Shown here in pieces: positions 41,984-50,636 of a DNA stretch of 64,000 bases (its first letter is position 1; every line of letters starts with the position of its first letter). The stretch comes from JARRKC01 sp963723965. GTDB taxonomy: Bacteria; Acidobacteriota; UBA6911; RPQK01; JAPXNP01. The position numbers and the translations under genes are program-made. The notes beneath the pieces were generated by a model. That model ran no database searches. It worked only from the letters and a program-made list of their open reading frames with translations, and was not told the DNA's origin. The stretch is from contig CAVRSV010000016.1 in assembly GCA_963723965.1 (NCBI GenBank), positions 186,001-250,000 on the forward strand, in the 5' to 3' direction.

Positions 41984-42045
41984 TCGCCCTTCGCCCCTCG
42001 CCCTTCGCCCTTCGCCCTTCGCCCTTCGCCGTTCCGCCGTTCCGC
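41984..42045. repeat. CGCCCTT micro-repeat array
   Basis: About eight tandem 7-bp words CGCCCTT/CGCCCCT, then CGTTCCGC words, directly next to the 15-bp hairpin. The same GCCCTTC words (complement GAAGGGC) occur at 12509, 15554, 21868 and 34058. Confidence 0.85.
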
Positions 42046-42110
42046 GGCAAACCCCGGAACCGCGGACCCCGCAACCGGTGCGTTAGAATACCGCTTCGAC
42101 GGTTCGCGTC

Positions 42111-42932
42111 ATGTCATTGCCCTACGAATACATCAATGACGAGATCCACGAGCGGCGGGAACGGGTCTTTCTGCTGTTCGCCGCCGTTTTCGTCGGGGCC
42201 ATCGCGATGCTGAACATCCTCGGCATCACACGCTTCCTGGATCTCAGCTTCCAGGTGGGCGGCCACCGGATCCCCTTCGCCGTTGCCGTGGGAGTCCTCC
42301 CCTATCCGCTCACCTTTCTGTGCACCGACTTCATCAGCGAGCTCTATGGACGGAAACGGGCCAACTTCCTGGTCTGGATGGGCTTTCTGGTCAATCTCCT
42401 GATCATCTTCGTGCTCTGGTTCGGCAGCCTCTTGCCGGGCTTCGAACAGACCGATCCCGTGACCGGGGAGATCGTGCGGGATGCGGCCGGCCGCCTGCCG
42501 GTCTTCTTCGAAGTCAAGGCCCTCACGTTCGGCGCCGTGGCGGCTTCGATGATCGCCTATCTGTCGGCGCAGTTCTGCGACGTCTTCCTCTTCCATTTCT
42601 GGAAGCGCCTGACCCAGGGCCGTCACCTCTGGCTTCGCAACAACGGCTCCACGCTGGTAAGCCAGATGGTGGACACGGTGGCCGTCATCCTCATCACTCA
42701 CTTCTACGCCCATGCGCTGCCCGTCGATCCGGAGCACGATCTGTGGCCGCAGCTGTTCTTCTTCATCGCCTCCGGGTATGCTTTCAAATTCGTGGCTGCC
42801 CTGGCCGATACTTTGCCGTTCTATCTCGGTGTTCGCTGGCTGTCCCGCTATCTGCATCTCGATCCGCTCAAGGAGCATGACGCGGAGGCGGAGCCGGCCG
42901 CCGAGGCCGCGATTCAAAGGGGCAAGGCTTGA
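42111..42932 (+). CDS. Queuosine-precursor transporter (YhhQ/VUT family)
   Basis: 273 residues with six or so membrane helices (e.g. VFVGAIAMLNILGITRF and FLVWMGFLVNLLIIFVLWF). YHHQ-type motifs: YPLTFLCTDFISELYGRKRA and FWKRLTQGRHLWLRNNGSTL with SQMVDTVAVI. YhhQ imports preQ0/preQ1, which fits with queF in the window. A TAGAAT box lies at 42084-42089. The stop overlaps the next gene's TTG start (TTGA). Confidence 0.92.
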   Translation: MSLPYEYINDEIHERRERVFLLFAAVFVGAIAMLNILGITRFLDLSFQVGGHRIPFAVAVGVLPYPLTFLCTDFISELYGRKRANFLVWMGFLVNLLIIFVLWFGSLLPGFEQTDPVTGEIVRDAAGRLPVFFEVKALTFGAVAASMIAYLSAQFCDVFLFHFWKRLTQGRHLWLRNNGSTLVSQMVDTVAVILITHFYAHALPVDPEHDLWPQLFFFIASGYAFKFVAALADTLPFYLGVRWLSRYLHLDPLKEHDAEAEPAAEAAIQRGKA

Positions 42933-44131
42933 TTACCGACCCGATGGGGGTTTTCGCCGTCTGCGCCGGAGTCTGTGCGCTGGTCTTCTGGAGCGCATCC
43001 CGAAGCTGGGGGCAAAAGATCTTCAGCATCGTTCCTTCCGTTCTCCTGGTCTACTTCATTCCCACCCTGCTTTCGTTTGCAGGCGTTCTGCCGGTCCGTT
43101 CGGTCACCTATGACTGGATGCGCGACTTCCTCCTGCCCGCTTCGCTGTTCATCCTCATGGTCACCACGGACCTGCGCTCGATCCTGCGCATCGGTCCCCG
43201 GGCGATTGCGATGATGCTGATCGGAACGCTGGGGATCGTCGTGGGCGGTCCTCTGGTCTTTGCGATCTTTCGGTCGGGCCTCCCGTCCGAGTCGTGGAAG
43301 GCTCTGGCGGCGCTTTCCGGCAGCTGGATCGGCGGCGGCGGCAATTTCGCCGCCGTCAAGGAGGCAGTCAAAGCGCCGGATGACCTGATCGGGCCCATCA
43401 TCGTCGTCGACACCGTGGTGGCCTATACCTGGACCGGAGTGCTTCTTTTCCTGGCGAAGTATCAGGAACGCTTCGACCGCTGGAATCGGGTCGAAGCGGG
43501 GCTCTTCGATGAACTGGATCGGCGGATGCGCCGCTCGAATGACGAACAGGGCCGGGCGATGACCCTGGCGGACATCACGGGAACCCTCGCGATCGGCTTT
43601 TTGGGAGCTGTTGGGGCAGGGGCTCTGGCCGGAGTTCTCGACCGCTCCATGGGCCCGTTCCTGCGGCTGCACAGTCCCTCCCTCGCGCCCATCTTTTCGC
43701 CCTACACCTGGCTCGTCATCCTCCTGACCTCGATCGGAATCCTGCTGTCGCTGACGCCCCTGCGGCAGATCGAAAGGGGGGGCGCTTCAAAGCTCGGCTA
43801 TGCCGCCCTGTATTTGTTCCTCACCTCGCTGGGGGCCCGAGCCAACCCGGTCGGGCTCGTCGCCGCCCCGCTCCTGCTGCTGGTGGGAGTCCTGTGGATC
43901 CTGGTCCATGCGGGGGTCCTGTTCCTGGGGGCCCGTCTGCTGCGGGCACCGCTCTTTCTGGTTGCCGTGGGGAGTCAGGCCAACGTCGCGGGCGTCGCAA
44001 CGGCCCCGATCGTGGCCGCGGCCTATTATGAGGGTCTGGCCCCGGTTGGGGTGCTGATGGCGGTGCTGGGCTACCTCGTCGGCAACTATGCGGGACTGGT
44101 GTGTGCGTATCTGCTCAGCTTGCTCGCGTGA
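42929..44131 (+). CDS. DUF819 family membrane protein
   Basis: 400 residues with about ten hydrophobic helices. The motif GSWIGGGGNFAAVKEAV and the later QANVAGVATAPIVAAAY are typical of DUF819, whose fold is transporter-like with a duplicated core. The substrate is unknown. TTG start overlapping the previous stop, with AAAGGGG six bases upstream; an internal ATG at 42944 is possible. It is probably cotranscribed with the queuosine-precursor transporter, though a link in function is not established. Confidence 0.85.
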   Translation: MITDPMGVFAVCAGVCALVFWSASRSWGQKIFSIVPSVLLVYFIPTLLSFAGVLPVRSVTYDWMRDFLLPASLFILMVTTDLRSILRIGPRAIAMMLIGTLGIVVGGPLVFAIFRSGLPSESWKALAALSGSWIGGGGNFAAVKEAVKAPDDLIGPIIVVDTVVAYTWTGVLLFLAKYQERFDRWNRVEAGLFDELDRRMRRSNDEQGRAMTLADITGTLAIGFLGAVGAGALAGVLDRSMGPFLRLHSPSLAPIFSPYTWLVILLTSIGILLSLTPLRQIERGGASKLGYAALYLFLTSLGARANPVGLVAAPLLLLVGVLWILVHAGVLFLGARLLRAPLFLVAVGSQANVAGVATAPIVAAAYYEGLAPVGVLMAVLGYLVGNYAGLVCAYLLSLLA

Positions 44132-44543
44132 CGCGGGTTTCGGGTGCCGCGGAGGGGGAGGACCGGAGGAGGGACGGGAGTATAGGGATTGTGGGTGCCG
44201 GAGTTGAGAGGTTCCGAGTTCCGAGTTCCGAGTTCCAGTTTCGAGTTTCCGGGGATGGGCTTCCAGCTTGTCTTCCACGACTCTCGACGCCTGACCGAGA
44301 GCGGGAGGTTCCCCGGGCGTCGGAGTCGGTCTCCAGAATAGAGGTCGAAAGAAGAGTAGTCTCATAGGAGACGAACGCTGGGCGACACGCGATTCGTCGG
44401 AAGGTCTCAGTGAGCCTCCAGGAACCCAACAGCCCCCGGAACCTCGGTAGCTGGAACCCGAAACTCGAAACGATTTCAATGTGGTCTGTTAATGTCCGGC
44501 CTTTTCCCTCGTTCTTACTTGTGGAAACGAGAGGAGCGAAGAA
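44132..44543. repeat. Intergenic element with inverted micro-repeat arms
   Basis: 410 bp without a gene. GTTCCGAGTTCC words at 44211-44252 and GGAACCTCGG to GAAACTCGAAAC words at 44424-44475 are inverted with respect to each other and enclose about 175 bp of unrelated-looking sequence. The last 60 bp before the sigma-factor gene is free of repeats and contains its promoter region. I see no RNA gene. Confidence 0.7.
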
Positions 44544-45092
44544 GTGCCGGCAACGAGTATTCAAATGATGGACACTGACGAGCGGAAATCGGTCCAGGCG
44601 CTGTTCGATGAGTACCATGGCGTCGTCGTTCAATCGGCGTACAGGATCACCGGCAGTGCCGAGGACGCGGAGGACGTCCTCCAGACGGTCTTCATGCGTC
44701 TGCTGAAAAGGGACCCGCTGCCGGAGCTGGGTCCGGGCGCCCGGGCGTATTTGCAGCGAGCCGCCACCAACGCGGCGCTGGACATCCTGCGGGCGCGGAA
44801 AACCTCGAAGGTCATTCCCCTCGACGTGGTGGGCCCCGTTCTCGAGACCCGGCCCGTCGACCGGCCGGACCGCATCGGATCCTCCGCCGAACTCGGCAAG
44901 TGGCTTCGCAAGGCGATCACTCAACTTCGTCCCAAGTCCGCCGAAGTCTTCGTTCTCCGTTTCCTCGAAGGCTACAGCAACCAGGAAATCGCCGAGCTTC
45001 TCGGCACGAGCGTCGGAACCGTGGCCGTGGTACTGCACCGGACACGCAGCCGGCTCCAGCGCGACATAGCGGCGGTTTTTGGAGGAGATTGA
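44544..45092 (+). CDS. ECF-type RNA polymerase sigma factor
   Basis: 182 residues. Region 2 is ALFDEYHGVVVQSAYRI to GSAEDAEDVLQTVFMRL, and region 4 is LRPKSAEVFVLRFLEGYSNQ followed by EIAELLGTSVGTVAVVLHRT. No extra domains. GTG start with GAGGAG upstream; ATG 44565 is possible. The anti-sigma-like gene begins two bases after it, giving a classic sigma/anti-sigma pair. Targets may include its own operon and the ABC genes after it (inference). Confidence 0.92.
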   Translation: MPATSIQMMDTDERKSVQALFDEYHGVVVQSAYRITGSAEDAEDVLQTVFMRLLKRDPLPELGPGARAYLQRAATNAALDILRARKTSKVIPLDVVGPVLETRPVDRPDRIGSSAELGKWLRKAITQLRPKSAEVFVLRFLEGYSNQEIAELLGTSVGTVAVVLHRTRSRLQRDIAAVFGGD

Positions 45093-45093
45093 A

Positions 45094-47736
45094 ATGGAAA
45101 ACAAAAAAGCTCCTGAAGAACTTCTGGACCAGGCAGTGGATGCGTTGAAGCAGGAACGGCTCGATTCGGCCGGGGTGGATGAGATCGCCGGCCGGGTGCG
45201 GGAGCAGTTGGATCTGGACGTCGCCGAGCCGGTGAAGCTGCGGGGGTGCGAGGATTTTCAGTCGCTCATTCCGGACTACCTGGCGGGCAACCTGTCCGGC
45301 GGGCGCCGGCTGCTTCTGGAAGACCACGCCCAGCACTGTCTGGTCTGCCGCAAGGCCTTGACGGCAGCCCGGACCGATCGGGTTTCCCGGGGCCGGTCGG
45401 CTCCGGAATACTCGGTTCATTCGTGGATGCGCTGGGCCGGTCTGGCAGCCGGACTGGTCCTGGCCCTGCTGCTGGCCCAGGTGGCCGCCTGGAACGGCCT
45501 GGTTCCCGGCTATTCACCGACAGTGGCAACCCTCGAAAGCAGCGACGGCATGGTCTTTCTGGTCTCCGGCCAGGACGTCGTCGCCCTGAACGACGGTGCC
45601 GAGGTGGATCTGCGCGAGCTGGTCCGCACCGGGAAGGACTCCAACGCCGTGCTGCGCCTGAACGACGGATCGAAGGTCGAAATGGGCGACCGGACGGAAC
45701 TGGGTGTCCGCGAAGGATGGCGCGATACCACGATTCAACTGGGGCGAGGCCAGGTGATCGTGGAGGCTGCCGAACAGGGCAGCGGCCATCTCTACGTTTC
45801 CACGAATGACTGCCGGGTGGCCGTCAAGGGGACGATCTTCTCGGTGGCCCACGGCATGAGCGGCTCGCGCGTGGCGGTCATCAGAGGCGAGGTCTGGGTG
45901 GAGAAGGGCGGCGAAAACACCGTCCTCATGCCGGGCCAGCAGTACGCGTCGCGCCCGCAGCTCGCCCGGGTCTCTCTGGAGAGCGAGTTCGCCTGGAGCC
46001 GTGACGCGAGCGAACACGTGGCGATCATGCGCACCCTTTCGGATCTTCACCGCGAAGTCACCAAGGCCACGCTGAGTGAACAGCTTCGCTACACCAGCGA
46101 CCTCGTCGGCTACCTGCCGGCCGGGACGGTGGCCTACGGGGCCTTCCCGAACGTCTCCGGACAGCTGGGTGCGGTGTACGAGCAATTCCAGCAGCGGCTC
46201 GTGGCCAATCCCGCCATCGCTCAGTGGATGGAACAGAATCAGGGTTCCGCCGACGGTCTGGCCAAACTCGACGGCTTTGTCCAGAAGGCCCAGCAATTCG
46301 GGGAGCTCATCGGCCAGGAAGTGGTGGTCGCTCTGACGACCCGGGACGACGGAGGCGAGCCCATGCCGCTGCTCCTCACGCACGCGCTGGACGAGGCCAA
46401 GCTCTCCGCGCTGGCCGAGACGGAGGCCGAGCAGATCAATGCGAAGTCGGATGAGGGTCCAATGCTGGTCATCGTCAGGGACTCCAACGACCTGACCGTC
46501 AGCAATCGGAAGGCCATGCTCGTCTACATCGGTTCGGGCCTCGTGGTCGCTTCACCCTCGCCCGACCTGGTGCGGCAGATTGCCGTCGAAGCCGCCTCCT
46601 CGACGGGCGGCGGATTCGCCGACACGCGCTTCTTCCAGACCGTGGCCGACAGCTATGCCCAGGGCGTGGACTGGCTTTTCGCCGTCGACCTGCAGAAGCT
46701 GCTGGCCTCCGGCATCGCGCAGACCGGTGAGGAGGCCCAGGCGGGTCACGGGCTTGAGAAGCTTGGACTGGACGAGGTCCAGGATCTGGTGATGGAGCGC
46801 AAGCAAAACCTGGGCGTGCCCGAAAGTCGGGCCGTTCTGACCTACCAGGGAGCTCCTCAGGGAATGATCTCGTGGATTGCCCAGCCGGGGCCCATGGGAG
46901 GGCTGGACTTCGTTTCGCCCGAAGCGAATCTGGTGGCGGCCTTCGTCATCCAGGATCCGGTCAAGATGGTGGATGACGTCTTCGGCTGGCTGGAGGAATC
47001 CGATGCCGGCGCTGTGTCCGACCTGCTCAATTTCGAGTCGGAACACGGGCTCAGCATTCGTCAGGATATCGCGGCGCCCCTCGGCGGGGAAGTCGTCCTG
47101 GCCGTCGACGGACCGATCATGCCCACGCCTTCCTGGAAGGTGATTCTCGAGGTCTACCAGCCCGAGGTCCTGCAGCACACGATCGAGCGGCTCATCGAAG
47201 AGGTCAACAACCTGGCGCAGGAAAACGGCGAACCCGGGCTCACGCTCCAGATCGGCCAATCCGGAGGGAACGTCCTCTATCAGATCCATTCGGAGAAGCT
47301 CGGCGTCTCGGTCTACTACCAGTTCCTGGACGGCTATCTGGTGGCGGCGCCCGATCCCGCATTGATCCAGCAGGCCCTGCAGTATCGGGTCAGCGGCACC
47401 AGCCTGGCCCGCTCGTCGGCCTTCATCGCCCTGCTCCCGCAGGACACCAGCGTGAACATGTCCGGGCTCTACTACCACAACCTGACGTCTCTGCTGGAGC
47501 CCCTGCTGTCGAGCGGAATCGCCCAGTCCCTGCCCGGCACGGATGAGGATCGGGCCAATCTGCAGGCCATGCTGCAGAACACGCCTCCCGTGGTGGCCGG
47601 GCTGTACAATCTGCCCGGACGGGTGGTCGTCGCCGGCTCGGGCGATTTCCAGAGTCTGTGGGGGAACGTCGGGGCCCTCGGATCCCTCGGCGGTCCCGGC
47701 GGCATCGCCCAGATTCTGAGCGGAAAGACCCAGTAA
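45094..47736 (+). CDS. Anti-sigma factor-like protein: ZAS, FecR and large DUF3352-like domain
   Basis: 880 residues. Cytoplasmic part 1-110 contains Cys52 and the zinc-type anti-sigma motif His78-x3-Cys82-x2-Cys85 (DHAQHCLVC). One transmembrane helix at about 111-133 (WAGLAAGLVLALLLAQVAA). A FecR-like domain spans about 150-285 (VRTGKDSNAVLRLNDGS, NDCRVAVKGTIFSV). Residues 320-880 form a large extracytoplasmic region resembling DUF3352 proteins (LPAGTVAYGAFPN onward). GGAGGAG before the ATG is strong. Most FecR-type anti-sigma proteins have 200-400 residues, so this size is unusual. It is directly downstream of its predicted sigma factor. Confidence 0.85.
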   Translation: MENKKAPEELLDQAVDALKQERLDSAGVDEIAGRVREQLDLDVAEPVKLRGCEDFQSLIPDYLAGNLSGGRRLLLEDHAQHCLVCRKALTAARTDRVSRGRSAPEYSVHSWMRWAGLAAGLVLALLLAQVAAWNGLVPGYSPTVATLESSDGMVFLVSGQDVVALNDGAEVDLRELVRTGKDSNAVLRLNDGSKVEMGDRTELGVREGWRDTTIQLGRGQVIVEAAEQGSGHLYVSTNDCRVAVKGTIFSVAHGMSGSRVAVIRGEVWVEKGGENTVLMPGQQYASRPQLARVSLESEFAWSRDASEHVAIMRTLSDLHREVTKATLSEQLRYTSDLVGYLPAGTVAYGAFPNVSGQLGAVYEQFQQRLVANPAIAQWMEQNQGSADGLAKLDGFVQKAQQFGELIGQEVVVALTTRDDGGEPMPLLLTHALDEAKLSALAETEAEQINAKSDEGPMLVIVRDSNDLTVSNRKAMLVYIGSGLVVASPSPDLVRQIAVEAASSTGGGFADTRFFQTVADSYAQGVDWLFAVDLQKLLASGIAQTGEEAQAGHGLEKLGLDEVQDLVMERKQNLGVPESRAVLTYQGAPQGMISWIAQPGPMGGLDFVSPEANLVAAFVIQDPVKMVDDVFGWLEESDAGAVSDLLNFESEHGLSIRQDIAAPLGGEVVLAVDGPIMPTPSWKVILEVYQPEVLQHTIERLIEEVNNLAQENGEPGLTLQIGQSGGNVLYQIHSEKLGVSVYYQFLDGYLVAAPDPALIQQALQYRVSGTSLARSSAFIALLPQDTSVNMSGLYYHNLTSLLEPLLSSGIAQSLPGTDEDRANLQAMLQNTPPVVAGLYNLPGRVVVAGSGDFQSLWGNVGALGSLGGPGGIAQILSGKTQ

Positions 47737-47746
47737 CCGGAAGCGT

Positions 47747-47790
47747 CCCGCCTCGCTCCGCGGCCGATTTCGGCGGCGGAGCGAGGCGGG
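47747..47790 (+). terminator. GC-rich hairpin after the anti-sigma gene
   Basis: CCCGCCTCGCTCCG at 47747-47760 pairs perfectly with CGGAGCGAGGCGGG at 47777-47790 with a 16-base loop. It starts ten bases past the stop codon. No T-run follows (CCTTCG), so it may be a weak or Rho-assisted terminator or a processing barrier. Confidence 0.6.
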
Positions 47791-47879
47791 CCTTCGAATG
47801 ACCGGCGGCCGCAGGGAACAAATCTGGAATCGCCTCCGTATCAACGGTAGACTGAACCGGCTTTTGAGGACATTCTTCG

Positions 47880-48809
47880 GTGGATCCCGTAATCGATCTC
47901 GATAAACTGACGGTGCGTTTCGGCCGGCTGGAAGCCCTGAGGGGCGTCAGCGGCCAGTTGCGCGGTAAGGCGATCGGGCTGCTCGGGCCCAACGGAGCAG
48001 GGAAGACGACCATGATCCACACCCTGCTCGGATTCTACAAGCCCGCCTCCGGGACGGCGCGTCTGTTCGGACGGGACATCGTCCGCGATGCGCGTGAGAT
48101 CCGCTCCATGGTGGGCTACATGCCGGAGAACGAATCCTTCATTCCCGGCATGAGCGCGGTCCGCTTCGTGTCGATGATGGCGGAGCTGACCGGAATCCCC
48201 TCCGGGGCCGCCCTCGAGCGCGCCCACGAGGCCCTGTTCTACGTGGGGCTCGGGGAGGCCCGCTACCGCAACGTGGAGACCTTTTCGCAGGGTATGAAAC
48301 AGGCCGTCAAGCTGGCCCAGGCCATCGTTCACGGACCCCGTCTGCTGTTCCTGGACGAGCCGACCAACGGTCTCGATCCTCCCGCCCGTCTGCGGATGCT
48401 CCGGCTGATCCGGGAAATCGTCTCCGACGGCAGCATCCATCTCATGCTCTCCTCGCACCTGCTGCGTGACGTCGAGCAGTGCTGCGAGGAGGTGCTGATC
48501 CTGAAACAGGGCGAGATCGCGGTCTACTGCAACCTCGAAGAAGAACGCCGGGCCAACCGGAAATTCGTCGAGGTGGAGGCTCGCGGGCATTCCGAGAGCT
48601 TCATCCAGCGCCTCGAGTCGCTGGGCTGCGAGTGGGCTCAGTCGGGGAACCGGCGCTTCAAGATGGTACTGCCCGAAGGCCTCGAAGTCGCGAACATCTA
48701 CGAAGCCGCCGCCCAGACCGATACCCAGCTGCGACGGCTCAGCTACAAGCGGGACTCGCTCGAAGACATCTTCCTGAAGGCGATGGGAACCGAAAATGGC
48801 AGTCTATAA
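47880..48809 (+). CDS. ABC transporter ATP-binding protein (pair 1)
   Basis: 309 residues, NatA/CcmA type. Walker A GPNGAGKTTM, Q-loop MVGYMPENESF, signature FSQGMKQAVKLAQ, Walker B LLFLDEPTNGLDP and H-loop LSSHLL. The C-terminal 80 residues are a regulatory tail (EARGHSESFIQRLESLG). GTG start. It works with the permease that overlaps its end by 14 bp. The substrate is not evident. Confidence 0.92.
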   Translation: MDPVIDLDKLTVRFGRLEALRGVSGQLRGKAIGLLGPNGAGKTTMIHTLLGFYKPASGTARLFGRDIVRDAREIRSMVGYMPENESFIPGMSAVRFVSMMAELTGIPSGAALERAHEALFYVGLGEARYRNVETFSQGMKQAVKLAQAIVHGPRLLFLDEPTNGLDPPARLRMLRLIREIVSDGSIHLMLSSHLLRDVEQCCEEVLILKQGEIAVYCNLEEERRANRKFVEVEARGHSESFIQRLESLGCEWAQSGNRRFKMVLPEGLEVANIYEAAAQTDTQLRRLSYKRDSLEDIFLKAMGTENGSL

Positions 48810-49689
48810 GCATCGGTACAGCCGTTATGCCGGAGAGGTGACGGCTCAGTGGCAGCGTTTCCTGATTCTGCCCCGGTATGCGTACCGAAAAGTGTTCCAG
48901 TCGAAGCTGTTCACGATCTTCTTCGTGATCTGCTTCGTCGTGCCCCTCGGGGCCGCTGTGATGATCTACCTGAAGAACAATCTGAGCGCCCTCGATATGC
49001 TCCGACTGCCCGTCGATTCGATCTTCTCCATCGATGTGTCCTTCTTCTCCACGTTGCTGGCGATCCAGGGCGTTTTCGCCTTCATCCTGACGGCCCTCGT
49101 GGGACCCGGGCTGGTCTCGCCGGACCTCACCAACAACGGACTGGCGCTCTACCTCAGCCGTCCCTTCTCGAGAACCGAGTATCTGCTGGGGAAGGCCTCG
49201 GTCCTGCTGATCCTGCAGTCCTGCGTGACCTGGGTGCCCCTGCTTCTGCTCTACCTGTTGCAGGCCAGTTTGGCCGACTCCGGCTGGATGGCCTCGCACG
49301 GGCGCATCGTGGTGGCAATCTTCCTGGGAGCCTGGGTCTGGATGGCGATCATCACGCTGCTGGCGCTGGCGATTTCTGCCTGGGTGCGCTGGCGGTCGAT
49401 TGCAGCGGCGCTGCTGTTCGGAGTCTTCTTCGTGAGCGCCGGCTTCGGCGAGGCCGTCAAGGGAATCCTGTGGACGCGCTGGGGCGGGCTGTTCAATCTG
49501 AATCAGCTGATCCGGACTGTCTGGGCCTGGCTGTTCACCGGGAATCTGGCCGAGTCGGTGGCCGGCGAGCACAACGCCGATCTGGGTGCCATCCCGGTCT
49601 GGAGCGCCTGGGTGATGCTGCTGCTGGTGGCGGCGTTCTGTCTGCTCCTGTTGTCCCGGCGCATTCGAGCCTACGAGGTGGTGCGGTGA
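48796..49689 (+). CDS. ABC transporter permease (pair 1)
   Basis: 297 residues with six hydrophobic helices (e.g. FTIFFVICFVVPLGAAVMIY and VWMAIITLLALAISAWV). ABC-2-type membrane protein; NNGLALYLSRPFSR with a following YLLGK is a familiar pattern in the NosY/GldF-like permeases. The end overlaps the next ATG by one base. Together with the ATPase before it, it forms an exporter of unknown substrate. Confidence 0.87.
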   Translation: MAVYKHRYSRYAGEVTAQWQRFLILPRYAYRKVFQSKLFTIFFVICFVVPLGAAVMIYLKNNLSALDMLRLPVDSIFSIDVSFFSTLLAIQGVFAFILTALVGPGLVSPDLTNNGLALYLSRPFSRTEYLLGKASVLLILQSCVTWVPLLLLYLLQASLADSGWMASHGRIVVAIFLGAWVWMAIITLLALAISAWVRWRSIAAALLFGVFFVSAGFGEAVKGILWTRWGGLFNLNQLIRTVWAWLFTGNLAESVAGEHNADLGAIPVWSAWVMLLLVAAFCLLLLSRRIRAYEVVR

Positions 49690-50636
49690 TGGAGGCGGTC
49701 GAACGCTGCATCCTGTTTGAGAATGTCTCCAAGTTCTACGGCGAGGTGCTGGGCGTCAATCGGGTGTCCCTCAAGATTCCGCCGGGAATCACGGGGCTGG
49801 TGGGCCCCAACGGAAGCGGCAAAACGACCCTCATGAATCTGATGACCGGCCTGCTGCGGCCGACACGGGGAACGGTGCGCGTTCTGGGATGGAGCCCCTA
49901 CCAGCCCGAGAGCCTCTTTTCCCATCTCGGTTACTGCACCCAGTACGATACCTTTCCCCGCGGAATGACCGGTTTCCAGTTTCTCAGCTCCTTCCTGCGC
50001 GTCCACGGGTTCAGCGCCCGCGAAGCCCATGACCGGGCCTGGCAGGCGCTGGAGAGGGTGAAACTCATGGAGGCGGCGCGGCGCCGGGTGGCCGGTTACA
50101 GCAAGGGCATGCGCCAGCGGATCAAGCTGGCCCAGGCACTCTGTCACGAGCCGGAAGTCCTGGTACTCGATGAACCTCTGAACGGCCTCGATCCGATGGC
50201 CCGGGCGGAGGTCATCGCCCTGTTCCGGGAGTTCGCCTCCGAGCAGCGATTCGTGATCGTCTCGAGCCACATCCTGCATGAAGTGGACATGATCTCGGAC
50301 CAGGTAATTCTGCTCAGCGGCGGCTACGTGGTGGCCGAGGGGGACATCTCCGAAGTGCGCAGCGAACTGCCCGAGCATCCCATCCAGGTCCTGATCCGCT
50401 GCGACCGCCCCTCCGTCCTGGCTTCCCGGCTCTTCGAAATGGACCACGTGGTGGAGGTCAAGATCCAGGACGACCACCAGGGCCTGTTGATCCGGACTCG
50501 GGACGCCGAGCGGTTCTACAGCAAGCTCAACCAGGCCGTCCTCGAAACGAAGTCGCGCATCGAGATGGTGACTCCGGCGGACGAGGACGTGCTGTCGGTC
50601 TATCAGTATCTGATCGGGACGGAAGGAAGTTCCTAG
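49689..50636 (+). CDS. ABC transporter ATP-binding protein (pair 2)
   Basis: 315 residues. Walker A GPNGSGKTTLMNL, YCTQYDTFPRGMTG at the Q-loop, signature YSKGMRQRIKLAQ, Walker B VLVLDEPLNGLDP, H-loop VSSHILHEVD. This is a paralogue of the first ATPase. ATG 49689 overlaps the previous stop; open frame upstream is a shadow. The next gene begins immediately at the stop codon. Confidence 0.92.
   Translation: MEAVERCILFENVSKFYGEVLGVNRVSLKIPPGITGLVGPNGSGKTTLMNLMTGLLRPTRGTVRVLGWSPYQPESLFSHLGYCTQYDTFPRGMTGFQFLSSFLRVHGFSAREAHDRAWQALERVKLMEAARRRVAGYSKGMRQRIKLAQALCHEPEVLVLDEPLNGLDPMARAEVIALFREFASEQRFVIVSSHILHEVDMISDQVILLSGGYVVAEGDISEVRSELPEHPIQVLIRCDRPSVLASRLFEMDHVVEVKIQDDHQGLLIRTRDAERFYSKLNQAVLETKSRIEMVTPADEDVLSVYQYLIGTEGSS

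Noticed and set aside
44101..44367. Small open frame after the DUF819 gene
   Set aside because: It is composed of repeat words and lacks protein-like features or a ribosome site.
48849..49688. Extended N-terminus of the second ABC ATPase
   Set aside because: It overlaps the whole permease gene in another frame; ATG 49689 gives a normal ATPase.
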